From Thysanoteuthis rhombus (Eukaryota; Mollusca; Cephalopoda; Oegopsida; Thysanoteuthidae), in the NCBI GenBank assembly GCA_963457665.1, contig OY735215.1:33314400-33378399 (forward strand): a DNA stretch of 64,000 bases. The letters are read 5' to 3'. The notes under the pieces were generated by a model, which worked only from the letters and a program-made list of their open reading frames with translations, had not been told where the DNA came from and ran no database searches. Numbering within the stretch: position 1 is the stretch's first letter; every line of letters begins with the position of its first letter. Positions 22,525 to 34,305 of this stretch are shown one piece after another. Both the position numbers and the translations under genes were made by a program.

Positions 22525-22620
22525 AGCTGTCCTGTTAGAATGTAATAAAAATTCAAAGAAAATTAAAGTGACAGCTGTCCAGTTAGAATGTAATAAAAAC
22601 TTGAAGAAGATTTTTAGATT
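22525..22620 (+). repeat. Two-copy 48-bp tandem duplication
   Basis: AGCTGTCCTGTTAGAATGTA (22525) and AGCTGTCCAGTTAGAATGTA (22573) are each followed by ATAAAAA and a diverged AAAGAA or GAAGAA end. Confidence 0.85.
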
Positions 22621-23006
22621 TAAATAATGGAAGCTTTTAAAAACACTCCTACTTTAATTGAAAAAAATCCAGAAAAAAGTGGGCTGTCAGAAAATCATGG
22701 TATAACAGTCAAGAAAATAGCATCATTATGGCCAGGTCCGATGTTTCTTCCATCAACTTGATATCCTATTCTATGACAATAAATGTTATTGCATTCTATT
22801 TTCATTTTTCTTCGATGAAATTAATATCCCAATGAAAATGAAAAAATAATCTATGCTGTGTTAGGTTTTAAACTTTGAAGGAAGGGCTGTCTTGTGAAAA
22901 TGTTATACAAATGTTGAATTCAATTCTCATTGTTTCAAATGAGTTCAACACATCAATATTATTGGGAAAAAGAAAAAAATATATAAAAGACTAATTCAAA
23001 TGACTA
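22621..23006. other. Non-coding, nothing recognised
   Basis: AT-rich sequence without supported features. Confidence 0.4.
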
Positions 23007-23036
23007 TAAGGTTGGTGCAAAAGCAATTGCAATTTT
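23007..23036 (+). mobile_element. Solo mariner terminal repeat
   Basis: TAAGGTTGGTGCAAAAGCAA followed by TTGCAATTTT is very close to the terminal repeat of the Hsmar1/MADE1 group of mariners as I remember it. No inverted partner was found nearby; it is immediately followed by a repeat A copy. Confidence 0.6.
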
Positions 23037-23084
23037 AAACCATCAACTTTAAAGCAGTATCTCTCGGCTCAGAATGAAAGTTAT

Positions 23085-23460
23085 TTGTCGGGGGTGATCA
23101 ATTAAATAACTGGAATAAAGGTAATCATCAATCAGTTAGTCACTTCTTTCACCTTTTGCTAGGTTGTTATCACAAAATAAGTCTGGATTTTTTTTTTTAA
23201 AAGAAGCATGATTGCTGCCGGACACAAAGTAATGGATCAATCAAGCATAAACATACATTGAAAATTGAACACCCCCATCAAAAAAACAAAAAGACGTTAT
23301 TTCTACACATAATTTGGTGTAAGCGTTTGACATTTGAGATCTCTTCCGCCATTGGTTCAGCCTAAATACATGATACATACACACATACATACATGGCCAG
23401 TCAGATCAACTCAAAACTGAAGAAACATAAGTTGACATTTTTGGTTGACTGTTTCTAACA
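23085..23460 (+). repeat. Repeat A copy
   Basis: GGGGGTGATCAATTAAATAA, CACTTCTTTCACCTTTTGCT, a T/A patch, GCATGATTGCTGCCGGACAC, GGATCAATCAAGCATAAACA, GATACATACACACATACATA, and TGAAGAAACATAAGTTGACA. The CCCTCTAGCTCC box is replaced by unrelated sequence. Confidence 0.75.
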
Positions 23461-24339
23461 AAAAAATTTTAAAAGAAAAAGGAATTAATCTATACTTCAC
23501 TTACATAAAACCGTCACTCCTTCCCATATTGAAATAACTTCATACCTTTTGAATGTTATTCAAAGGAACTAATCGCATTTGATTGACAAAAGTAAACAAT
23601 ATTTTGGAGAATTTAATAATCCAAATAAAATTTTCAAAGAAGAAAAATATCGGCCACTTATTGGAATATTCTATTCCCACCAGTTTTTATTTCTCCTTTT
23701 TCTAAAGTTGTTAGTTATTGTTGAGGGCCCCAGGTGCAACCGAAAAGCACCAGGTGGTGCAGTTACATTGTCCAAAAAGCTTTTGAAGTCGCTTGATATG
23801 CATAAGACTACAAAGAGTTTTGAGGAAATGAAAACATTAGTAAATTATAAAAAGAGATTTTGATTTCTCACTGCTCCTTGAACTGGATATGTAGCAATGG
23901 CAACAAAAATAAACACTTTAAGATTCATGTAAAGAAATAGATGTAATGAAAAGATGGCAAAATATTGGATAAAAATGCAAAGTAGTCAGTAGGACCTCTT
24001 CTCAGACTTTCAAAGATTGTATGTAAAGGCCAATCTCACACAATCAAATTTGGTTATTTAATTGGAGGACCATAGCTACAAATGATGGTGAAGGGTTCTA
24101 TCCAAATTTAAACATGCGTGTGGTTGTATATTACAGAGCTCCTGACCATACTGTTTTGTCTACAGATCTGAAAATTTGCATAAGTACTTCTAAAACTGGC
24201 TTTTTTCAATTTTTTATAAAAAAAGTAACATTTTTGGCCTTTTAGAGGCCGTAATTTGATGGGTTTATTAATAAAATTTAGATCTTCCAGAGCATAGATG
24301 CTTCTCAATTTTTCTTTGCTCTATTAATCATTATTACAC
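23461..24339. other. Non-coding, nothing recognised
   Basis: A 94-codon frame at 23579-23863 opens at a TTG, has no known domain and is not called. Confidence 0.45.
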
Positions 24340-24808
<469 letters not shown>

Positions 24809-24810
24809 GA

Positions 24811-25035
24811 AAAGGTGTTTTATTTGTTGTTTTTTTTAATCCCCCCCCAAAATGAGGTTTGAGTGGGGGGTTCAATTTTCAATGCGTCCACTTTTGTTTT
24901 ATTTTTAATTTGGACATTTTAATGCCTAGCAAAAGGCAAGAGAATCAACTTATTCACTGATCACCCCTTTCTCTAATTTTTTCATTGATTACCCCTATAT
25001 GACATGCTGCCAATGGATGTAGAGGTGGAGAAAAA
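24811..25035 (-). repeat. Repeat A copy, partial
   Basis: Contains a C run, AAAATGAGGTTTGAGTGGGG, TTCAATTTTCAATGCG, GCAAAAGGCAAGAGAATCAA, TTATTCACTGATCACCCC and GACATGCTGCCAATGGATGT. The distal third (the CCCTCTAGCTCC side) is replaced by repeat B sequence. Confidence 0.7.
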
Positions 25036-25160
25036 ACACCTACACACATATATCTCATCTGTTATGTATGAGACTGTTATTGTTGTTGCTGTTTTAACAC
25101 TTTTACTGGGTTTACGTCATTCATTGGTTCTAACATTTATACACACTAGCAGTACCCATG
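25036..25160 (+). repeat. Repeat B fragment
   Basis: CATATATCTCATCTGTTATG, TTATTGTTGTTGCTGTTT, AACACTTTTACTGGGTTTAC and TTCATTGGTTCTAACATTTA match 25575-25700. Then CTAGCAGTACCCATGG follows. Confidence 0.6.
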
Positions 25161-25524
25161 GGGCAATTCCTCAGTTGCTAACACCCAAACTAAAACTAAA
25201 CCTAAATATCATCTCGTGCCTTTGTATTTCTTTCAATCTATGCCTGTATCTTCTAATTGTGTCCCTTATCCTTTCTAATCTTTGTTGCCAGTCAATGATT
25301 TTATTTAATAGTTATACAATCATGGATAAGATTTATACGCCAAAAGGTTCCTTCCCTCTCAGTAAACTACCTAACTTTCTTTTCTTCCCCTCTTTTCCTA
25401 CCCTCTAATCAGACTAAGTTCCTTTTATCTATTTCTCTCTCCTTACCCCTCAAGTAACAGGCTTAGATTTCTTTTCACCCATGTTCCTTTCTAAGTAAAG
25501 ATAAGGAATGTCTTGAATGAAATA
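25161..25524. other. Pyrimidine-rich non-coding stretch
   Basis: CT-rich, with repeated CTTTTCTTCCCC-like runs at 25370-25450. No gene signal. Confidence 0.45.
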
Positions 25525-25930
25525 ACATGCTGCCAAAAGACGTTGGTCACCAGGTGGTTGAGAAAAAACAACTTTCCACGTATATCTCATCTGTTGAGCA
25601 TGTAACTATTATTGTTGTTATTAATTACCGCTAACCAAAAAAACATTTTAAACACTTTTGCTGGGTTCAAGTTATTCATGTGTTCTGAAAATTATATGTA
25701 TGTATTTATCTATGTATTTGAATTTAGTCCTGTAGAAACTTCCAATTCTGCATGCACATAGTCTTGTTTTGGGAGTTGGGGGACAACCACGTTTTCAGTG
25801 GAGGTTCAATTTACGATAAAAGTTTATGATAAATTTATGATTGACATAAGCATGCATGGGTGGTGGGGATTTATAATTTCCTTTGAGATGCAAGTTTTAG
25901 GTGTTTTCTATTGGAAGTAACATCTACTTT
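25525..25930 (+). repeat. Repeat A end fused to a repeat B copy
   Basis: ACATGCTGCCAAAAGACGTT..GGTCACC (25525-25555) is a minus-orientation repeat A end, the same junction as at about 25010-25035. Repeat B follows: CGTATATCTCATCTGTTGAG, AACACTTTTGCTGGGTTCAA, TTCATGTGTTCTGAAAATTA, a TATGTATGTATTTATC patch, TGTAGAAACTTCCAATTCTG, GGAGGTTCAATTTACGATAA and GGGTGGTGGGGATTTATAAT. The repeated A-B junction suggests that A and B are halves of one larger element or duplicated together. Confidence 0.65.
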
Positions 25931-27593
25931 CTTCAGAAATTGTTTTTCTCACTTCGTTTTAGATATTTTTCGGGGAAATCACCACTGATGTCATTATCAG
26001 AATTTTTTCTAACCATATTCATTTTTTAATGGAATTTTCTTATGACTTCAAATATTGATGCTACAGTTGTTCTATTATTGACTGTGATGGCAATTCTTGA
26101 TTTATATTTATTGAAAACTGATTTCTCTTATACCATTATTTCTTTACGTATACTAACAAACTCATCTGTATGTTTATTGTATAGGTATAAAACAATCCAA
26201 CAGAATGGTAGTAGTAATTTGACAATGTGGAAATGAAAAATTGAGAGAAACACAAGATACATCTCAAAATTTGAATTATTTCTAAGATGAAACTTTGCAT
26301 CTCACCCTTTTGCAGGCATCTTCAGAAATTTGCGCAGAAAAGAAAAATGTTGAGTGCAGCTCGTTACATGTTGAGAAAAAACTAAAATATTCAGATGAAA
26401 AGCTGCATTATTTGGTTATGTCTTAAAGAAAGAAGTGAGGGAAAGTTTTGAAGAGCCCGGATATGGGTCAAGGGTAGGGCCTGAGGTGGTCTACAAACAC
26501 AGTGGGGATGGAAAATGAGCGATATATGATCTTGTTGTGTTTCAGTATGTATGTATGAAGTATATAAGGGGATACCAAAAAGTTCCCAGAATTCAGAAAC
26601 TCCTTTATTAAAGAAACAGATGAATAACCAAAACAGTGATTCTTAAATGGGAGGCACTTGACGCCTAGGGTAGGAATTTCCTAAGGGGGAAATTTTAGCC
26701 AAGGGAAGAATTGCAGAAGAATTTCTGTCAGGAGGGGAACATAAACACAAATGCCAAATTAGATTTCTAAATCCACTTCATGATTTTTTTGGATGACCCA
26801 AATTTTCTCATTTACATGAAATAACATAAGAAAGTACATAACAGATTGTCTTCTTGAAAAAAATTATATATTCCATGACCAATTATACACATTCAGGTAA
26901 AATATACCCTGAATAATACGTATTATGTAACTTGACCTTGAGGTCAATAATTGAACAGCCATAGCTTCAAAATTTGAAATCAAATAAAAAAAAAACACAT
27001 GCACAAGTAAAAAGGGATTGAACCCTTCACCACCTTTGGTGGGTATAGTTGTTCGATGAATACAATTCAAAATAGTATAGAAATCTGTGAAAGATATTAA
27101 AGAATAATTTCCAAAATATGGGAGTTAAAATTTAAAGAAAGAGGAGGAGAATTGATGTAATACTTTCTTATAGCCTGTCTTCACCGGCCATTAAGCTCGA
27201 TGTCAAGTTCCTTCCTTAGTTTTGAATTAATATTGAATGGATAAAAAAGAAAAACATAATATAGCATATTCCCCTGAAAAGGAAAAAAGGTTTCCCTTCC
27301 ATTTTTGACCCCTCAAAAAAAGAAAAAAGTTGCCCCTCAATTTTGACATCTAATGTATACATATATATATGTATTATCTAGAAAGCTTCACAGCTTTAAA
27401 TGCTAAATATATACTAAAAAAACTTAATTTACTAAAAGTTCATCTCATTTCAGTCAATCATTTTCCAATATCTGTAAATGTAATTCATGTAATCTTTTTC
27501 TGTGGTTTTTATGTTTCACACAAAATTTGATATTTTGGTACAACATGTGAATTTCTCTTGTTGTTGGGAGCAATAATGTCTTTGTTAGAAATA
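25931..27593. other. Non-coding; a few weak transposon-end motifs
   Basis: AGGGGATACCAAAAAGTTCC (about 26567) looks like a mariner-type end and CAGTGATTCTTAAATGGG (26634) like a hAT left end, but neither has a visible partner. A TA run lies at about 27358-27372. No coding potential. Confidence 0.4.
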
Positions 27594-28570
27594 GTTGACC
27601 GACTATTGAGCGTGCAACAATTGAGCAGCAACAACCGAGCAGGGACAATTGAAAAAGTGTAGGGATAATTGAGCATGAGACAACTGTGCAGAGGACATTC
27701 ACAATCACAAAATGATGAAGTCAAAAATAAAAAATGGAACTTGGTGTCACTGTAAAGCAGTAAGTAGTTAAGGGAACCCTTTTGTGATTGTGAGAAAGAA
27801 ATAGTGAACCTATAGTTCAGTTGCATGAATTTGCATCTTTTTTTCATTTGTTTACCTTTTTAATATTACGTGGGCGAAAGTGTGAAACTTTACAACTGAG
27901 AAAAAATTCAAGTTCTAAAAATAAATAAATTAAACATTTAGATGATGAATACATCAAATATAATCTATGTTGTTCAAAAATAAATTGTGAATTTTGTTCA
28001 AAAAGAAATAGTAAATTAACACAGCTCAACTGTGCAATTCACAACCGCCCATTAGGGCAGGTATTTCAGCATATTAGAACAATTGACGATTGTGACCGCC
28101 TCTATATCTCAGTGTTAGATATCGCCATGCTGTTGTTTGTCAGGAGACTTCTGAATGACATTCTTTCTTCACAAATTTAGAAATTTCTTTGATCTTTTCT
28201 GTGCTCCCGAGACAGACAACGATTCAGCGAAATCTAGCATTTTGATGTTTTATGCAGAAAAGGTAACAAATGCCATTTTTTTAGTCACTAAAATACCTGC
28301 CCAGACAGGTGGTGGTAAGTTGCTGTAAAAAAATACCTCTTAAAATTGAGCATCAAAAGTATGTAGCATAAATTATTAATCAATTGAATAAAAAACTATA
28401 TTTTTACATTTTTTTTACTTTATCATTGTGTGATCGAAAACGTCTTCCACTCAATTGTCTCTTGCTCAATTGTCTCCCGCTTAATTGTCCCATGCTCAAT
28501 TATCCCCACACTTGATTTTTCCACTTCATTGTTGCATTCTGTTTGTCATACTCAATAGTCATCCCACAAC
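27594..28570. mobile_element. Nested foldback (long inverted repeat) element
   Basis: The left arm from GTTGACCGACTATTGAG (27594) mirrors the right arm ending CTCAATAGTCATCCCACAAC (28570). Both arms contain several copies of a (G)ACAATTGAGC unit and a shared GGATAATTGAGCATG block (27663 and, inverted, about 28506), then CACAATGATAAAGT-like text. A second inverted pair lies inside: GGGCAGGTATTT (28055-28066) against AAATACCTGCCC (28291-28302), with similar flanks. No transposase homology seen, so it is non-autonomous. The flanking target duplication is not clear. Confidence 0.75.
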
Positions 28571-29539
28571 TAAAAATATCTGTATACCTGTGAATTCCAG
28601 CAGTTTTTTTAACATTTTTTATTTACTTCAAGGCTTAGTTCAATGCTTAAAAGTTGTTGATAGTGTAAATAAATTTTCAATTTCATTGATTTCATCTGAA
28701 GTTTTATGAAAAAGTGACAGAGCTTGTTCAGGTGAAAGAATCTATTATTTCAAATGGTGGATAGAAGATATTGCTATCAGCAACATGTGAATTTTATCTT
28801 ATTTTTATCATGTATTTTGGAGAGAATAAAGATGAGAAATAAGTAGAAAAAGTTGCACTGTTCATTGTAGGTTATTCTTCGAGAAATTTTTGAAATGATT
28901 TTGATATAGAATCAAAATCCCACACATTTATTTTAAATTCTTGCTGTCAATGTGTGAAAATAAAAGCCAATATGAATCTTTTTACCATGTACTTTACAAT
29001 AACACTGTAAATATTGTAAAATATCATTTAAACAAACTATATAATTGCAAATTATGAAATATAATTGATTTGAGCAATTCAGTTAATTAGAGTTACTTTT
29101 AATTAATACACAAAACTATCATTTAATTTTATTAGAATGCAATTTTTTTTTCCTGTTTATTGAAAAATTACAACTCACCGAATCTAATTAGAATAAATAT
29201 ACATTGCAACAACATCTTTTTTAAAATTTGTTTGGATTGTAACTTTTTGACTAATTAGATTTATGAATAATGCTTTGTCTCCAATAATTTTACACTTAAT
29301 GATTTTTGTACTCATTAAGAAGCAAATTTAAGAGGATTGACTGCAGATAGTTAACCAACAATGCAGAGATTTATTTCTTTAAAATACCCTTCTGAGCATG
29401 CTACATAATAACTGAATTCTATTTTTGAACTGAATTTCTGATGGTTTGGTGGTTGAAACAGTAGAAAAAATTAGAGTCTGTACAGTATAAACTGTTAGCA
29501 ACTTGAGAATTATTCAAGTATTACACTATATATATATAA
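28571..29539. other. AT-rich non-coding, nothing recognised
   Basis: Very AT-rich; no supported feature. Confidence 0.5.
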
Positions 29540-29765
29540 TTATTAATTTTGTCATTGACAGACAGCTGTTTTGTTGTATTACAAATCTTCAGTGTGGCTA
29601 TAGACTATCCAACATCCAATACCCCTTGATAGGATCGAAACCTTTGCCTAAGACCCAGATGCAGGCATTTTACCCCTGCCCTACACAGAACTAGACGGCC
29701 AGTAAGACCAAACTAAGCAATCTATATTTATTTACGCATAATTCACCATTTACCCAAGTGCTCTA
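29540..29765 (-). mobile_element. Possible tRNA-derived SINE
   Basis: On the minus strand AAAGGTTTCGATCCTATCAA (plus about 29625-29644) contains a good B box. The A-box region (TCTAGTTCTGTGTAGGGC, plus about 29676-29693) is weak. TTTATTTACGCATAATTCA on the plus strand (about 29729) recalls the tail of the SINE at 30690. Confidence 0.4.
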
Positions 29766-29848
29766 TTCCAAAGTTGGAAGAGCATTACATATAGCAGTAA
29801 TAGACGGGTGGCCACTCAACACTGCTAAATCCTAAATAAGGGAGTGTT

Positions 29849-29878
29849 AAATAAATATATATATATATATATATATAT
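29849..29878. repeat. TA microsatellite
   Basis: Pure TA run of about 28 bp. Confidence 0.9.
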
Positions 29879-29989
29879 GTTCTGAAAGTGCTTTATCTAT
29901 GTTGATACGGCTCAGTATCTTGCAGATCGCTATCAGGCAAGACACACTTCATTGTGATGAAGTTTTAATTAATGTGTATGTATATATCT

Positions 29990-30351
29990 TTACAATGTTA
30001 CTCATTTATACATACATGCATGCATAAAAGCACATGCACACATACATGTGTGTGATTGTGAGTGCATATGTGTACTGTATGTGTTGGCCTACAAGGCGCA
30101 TGTTTTACAAGGGCACTTTTGGGGCTTGCTCAAAGCAACTCAAATTAACCCCCTACTTGTACTCTTTAAACTGATCATCTATAGTCGGACTGTAATTTAT
30201 GTAGTTTGATAGCTGGATACTATCTTTTATGAAAAATGTGTATCTTGTAGACTATTGCTGCGTTATATATATACATCATTCTTTTCAAGGGCTGAGTTAT
30301 CTATGAATGAATATTGCTCAATATCAGGGATAGATCATATGTAAATAGATG
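29990..30351. other. Non-coding with CA/TG-rich patch
   Basis: CATACATGCATGCATAAAAG and ACATACATGTGTGTGA patches at 30010-30080. Otherwise unassigned. Confidence 0.45.
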
Positions 30352-30597
30352 TACAAAGGAAATTTAATTCTTCTCAGTGATTCTAGGTTTTATGTCAGTC
30401 TTACTATCGTCAGATCGTCTATGGTGGTGGTGCACATAAATATTTCACCATCTACTATAGTGGTATGCATAGAAAATTCAGTTCTTTACAGTGACCCTGA
30501 GTTCCATGTCAGTGGTGTAGTAGTCAGACCATCTACTAGATGATATGACAACTCCATTACCACTAGCATGATAGAAGAACTGAATTTTCTGAGTACA
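30352..30597. repeat. Combined direct and inverted repeat structure
   Basis: Two direct copies about 115 bp apart (30352-30420 and 30466-30534) share ATTCAG or AATTC, TTCTC or TTTAC, AGTGA, ATGTCAGT, and TCAGA(T/C)C(G/A)TCT. In addition 30471-30486 (AGAAAATTCAGTTCTT) is a perfect reverse complement of 30575-30590, with weaker pairing extending inward. Confidence 0.75.
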
Positions 30598-30689
30598 TCT
30601 ATGTATGTATATGTCATTTAGAACTGGATACATATGATCCAACAAAATGATTATGAATTACATTATATCACATTGAAAATTTAATTGAA

Positions 30690-30840
30690 ATGATCTTACA
30701 GTGAATGTATCATTTGGCCTAGACAATGTAAATAGAGTAAATAATTAAAAGGGGCTGTGATAGGAATCAAACCTGCGACTGATAGAGTAGCCACTTGAAT
30801 ATAGCATTGCTTTAACCATTGAGCTAAAAGGCTTCAAGTA
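30690..30840 (-). mobile_element. tRNA-derived SINE
   Basis: Minus strand: TTTTAGCTCAATGGTTAAAG (A box, plus about 30811-30830) and GCAGGTTTGATTCCTATCAC (B box, plus about 30753-30772) at tRNA spacing. The body AATTATTTACTCTATTTACA and GTCTAGGCCAAATGATACAT is shared with the elements at 37850-38020 and 38125-38345. Confidence 0.75.
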
Positions 30841-32369
30841 ATCAATGCAAGAGGGGATATCATTTGCTTCAAACAATTGTGCAAGAAGCGAAAATCTGGA
30901 CTTTTTCCCTAGTTGTGTGATTCCTGTCTTGGCTCCAAAAGGTTCAGGCTGCTACACTGTCATCACTATTCTGAAAGGGTAGGAGACTTCTATTGTCAGG
31001 ACACATCTGCTTTTGTCGGCATATCGAGGATGTATGTTCAAAGTTGCAGATTGCTATTCAGTCTTGATTTTCCTTGAAAGATATGTTAAAACCCTATAGC
31101 TAGCACAGGCATTTACCAGCTATGGTATACAGATAACAGCCCTTGTTTTAAAGGGTGAGGTTGGCCCTAAGCAAGTGGCACTTCACCTTTAACCTTCATT
31201 CTTCAGGCTGGAGGGTCCCACTGTCTATGGTCTTACTGCTGGAGAAACCCCTTCCAAAAATCTGTTTGTGATTCATATATATATATCATGTTTGGTAGTG
31301 ATAAAAATTTGCCATAAGCAATTGATATGATTTTTCTCCCAGAAATTATGTTTTACCCCCTGAAAACAGTTCTATGTATCCACTGTGGCAGTTTCTAAAC
31401 TATTATTTCAAAGGAGTTCTACAAATATGGTAGCAAAAAAAGATTTTGTTTTTTGTCCAGCCAGAAATTAATGTCCATAATTATCTACATTGTTTCATTC
31501 TAATAAATCAATACATGATATAGTTTAATCTTTTTTACAATATGAAATATAAATATTTTGAGGCAATAAATGTACAGATCCTAATCTCTAAAACCCATAA
31601 TGAAAAATATAACATTGTGTACTTTAAATCAGCATTGGTCAGCTTCTTTGCTCCTTAAACTATGTTGAAGAGCAACACCTGATCAAGACAATTTTGGGTA
31701 AGTGGGCTGGTACATCAGCGTAAGATAATTTTTTTCACAAGTACATGAAAAATTATATAACAATCTATATTACAAATACATGAACTTCAGCCTCTAATAA
31801 ATAACAATGAATAGCTTTAATTTACTTCTGGTTCCAGAGAATTAAAATGAAAATCTTGAAATTGAAGTGAAATGTGACCCTGTTCATCATAACATAAGCA
31901 AATATCAGCTAATCAAGAAATTGGGGCAGCCACTGATTACAGCTGAGCCTGTACAAAACCCCCAAGTATGCAAAAGTATTTTTTATTTTTCTCATGGCCA
32001 ACTTTATGCTATTTTCTCAAAGTCATCATCGAAATAGAACTTCCAGAAGACGTTTAATTATTGCAATACATTTTGAAAGTTTATCTAAAAAAGTTTATAG
32101 TAGATACAAGTAAAAAGAAAATATATATAATTAATTAATAAAAACTATGAATTTCATATAACTTCAGTGCAGTAATTATCAATAACTTTTTTTCCTTCCT
32201 CTCATACTATTTCCATTCATCTTAGTGTCTATGTTGCTTTCTTTAAGACTATATCCAGTCTGAGAAAAGTTGCCGTAAAAAGCAACAAAAATAGTAAGAT
32301 GAAGGGAAAATAGTAGCCAAAAGACGAAAGGAATTGTTAACAATGATTCATAATACTGAATCGACTTAA
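30841..32369. other. Non-coding, nothing recognised
   Basis: About 1.5 kb without supported features; AT-rich with a short TA run at about 31277. Confidence 0.5.
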
Positions 32370-32735
32370 GAATAAATTAATTAATTTGTTTACAGCACAG
32401 TGAATTGGAACAAAAATCTAACGACTAAAATACCGTTCAACTAACCAGTTCACGGGTATGAACATTGGACAAGTTCAAGTTTTCAATCACAATAAGTTTT
32501 CAACTAGGTTTTTCATTGTGTACCAAATATTATTATGATACATTTATGATTTTCAAATCGTTCTTAAAGTTTTTAGATTTCGCTTACACTGCTCAGTATA
32601 TTTTCTATGATGCAGTTTTCCTTGGTACAGCAATCCCCCAAATTCTCATTAGATTATTGAATTGCAAATTATTGAACAGCAAATTATTGAAACCATGAAT
32701 GGAAAACCCATTGCAAAAAGCAAGGGATAGCAGTA
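32370..32735 (+). repeat. Repeat D copy 1 (possible pogo-like MITE)
   Basis: Aligns with 43617-43955 in the same orientation: TTTGTTTACAGCACAGTGAA, TTGGAACAAAAAT, GAACATTGGACAAGTTCAAG, TTTTCAACTAGGTTT, TATTTTCTATGATGCA, GCAAATTATTGAA and TGGAAAACCCATTGCAAAAA before AGCAAGGGATA. Read inverted, the last block (TATCCCTTGCTATTTATGGG in copy 2) recalls Tigger-type termini, but the opposite end does not match it. Confidence 0.65.
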
Positions 32736-32960
32736 CTCACACAGTTTTAGTTTTAGTTGTACCGACATACTAATTTTTTATTTATTTCTATACCATAGAT
32801 CAATGTATAGTTTTAGTTATACATGAAAAATTTGATCCTGAAAAGCAACCAAAAGATCTTCAACATTATAGAATCACTTAAAGAATTACAGTATAGCTTT
32901 ACAGTAAAGAAAGAAAAGAGGTACACTGCAGATTTTCAGGAAACACATACAGATAGGTAT
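32736..32960. other. Non-coding spacer
   Basis: Nothing recognised. Confidence 0.4.
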
Positions 32961-33358
32961 GGTTAGTCACTCTATAGAAAAAGTTACGCGACCAATGCAG
33001 TTTGGTTGGTGATCAATTAAAAAATTGGAAAGATGCACAATCGATGAATAAGTCATTCCTATCACCTTCTGTTGGGCAGTGATCACTAGAAAGTCAAAAT
33101 TTTTAAAAAAAGACAAGAATGAATGCAGCTGGACGGAAAAAAAAGGATCTGATTAGCATTAATTTTAATTGCGAATTGATCATCCAACCACTAAAAACCT
33201 ATTTAGGGTAGGAATAGGGAAAGATTTCAGCCCTCTAGCTCCTAGTGTCCTGTTAGCATGATACATATATACATACATAGATACATAGCTGACCAGCCAG
33301 ACAAACCAACATAAAAACTTATGAAATCTATATCAACTGTTTTTGTTGATAGTTTCTG
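32961..33358 (+). repeat. Repeat A copy
   Basis: GGTTAGTCACTCTATAGAAA, GTGATCAATTAAAAAATTGG, TCACCTTCTGTTGGGCAGTG, AATGAATGCAGCTGGACG, TTTCAGCCCTCTAGCTCC, and CATACATAGCTGACCAGCCA, ending TTGATAGTTTCTGCTGC. Near full length. Faces the minus-strand copy at 33866. Confidence 0.8.
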
Positions 33359-33574
33359 CTGCATACAAGCACACACACGCAATAACACTTATTTAGATAA
33401 GGAGTACATTTCTCTTTCAGAAAAGTTTCTTTGAAATATGACAAACCACAAACTATCAAAAAATGTTGATATGCAGGAAACTATTACATGGATATGAGAA
33501 GAATGTTGTAGTTAACAAGTTATGGTCTATTGCATGTAATGAAAGAGAAAACCCACCTAAATGCATATATATTT

Positions 33575-33614
33575 ATTTATATCATATTTATATAAATATT
33601 TATATATATTTATA

Positions 33615-33660
<46 letters not shown>

Positions 33661-33687
33661 AATAAACGTATATGGATATAAATATAT

Positions 33688-33740
<53 letters not shown>

Positions 33741-33808
33741 CGTATATATTTAGATATAAATATATGAATATATATATATATACATATATATATAAATAAA
33801 TGTATATG

Positions 33809-33862
<54 letters not shown>
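33575..33862. repeat. TA-rich compound microsatellite
   Basis: TA runs mixed with TATATT, TAAA and TACG steps. It lies between two oppositely oriented repeat A copies. Tyr-Ile frames here are microsatellite translations. Confidence 0.95.
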
Positions 33863-33865
<3 letters not shown>

Positions 33866-34305
33866 TAGAAGCTATCAAACAAAACTGTCACCAAATTGTC
33901 AACATAGCTTTCTTCAGTTTCTAAGTGGGTATGGCCAGTTGGTTGGTTATCTATAAGTGTACGTATATCTACAGGCCGATGGAGCTGGAGAGCTGAAAAA
34001 TTGAATATTTACTTCTTCTCATCATGTTTAGGAAAAACCTTAGGGCTTTTGGGTTTGTTTTTTTAAATACTCCTCTCCCCCCTAAATAAGATTGAAGTTG
34101 GGAGTTCAACTTGCAATATGCCTAATTGATCCCTCAGTTTGCGCCCAGTAGCATTCACACTTGTTTTTTGGGGGTGGGGGGATTCACCCTTTTTTTTAGT
34201 AATGACTGCCCAACAAAAGGCAAGTGACTTATTTATTGATCATCCTTTCCTCTGATTTTTTGATGGATCATTACTTCCTGTAGGGTACTGCCCATGAGTG
34301 TCTGT
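33866..34305 (-). repeat. Repeat A copy
   Basis: CTATCAAACAAAACTGTCAC, CAAATTGTCAACATAGCTTT, GATGGAGCTGGAGAGCTGAA, TAGGAAAAACC, CCCCTAAATAAGATTG, a G run, CTGCCCAACAAAAGGCAAGT, and TTTGATGGATCATTACTTCC. Starts directly at the end of the TA tract. Confidence 0.8.

Noticed and set aside
26634-26760. hAT element starting CAGTGATTCTTAAATGGG
   Set aside because: Only one end resembles a terminus; no inverted partner nearby.
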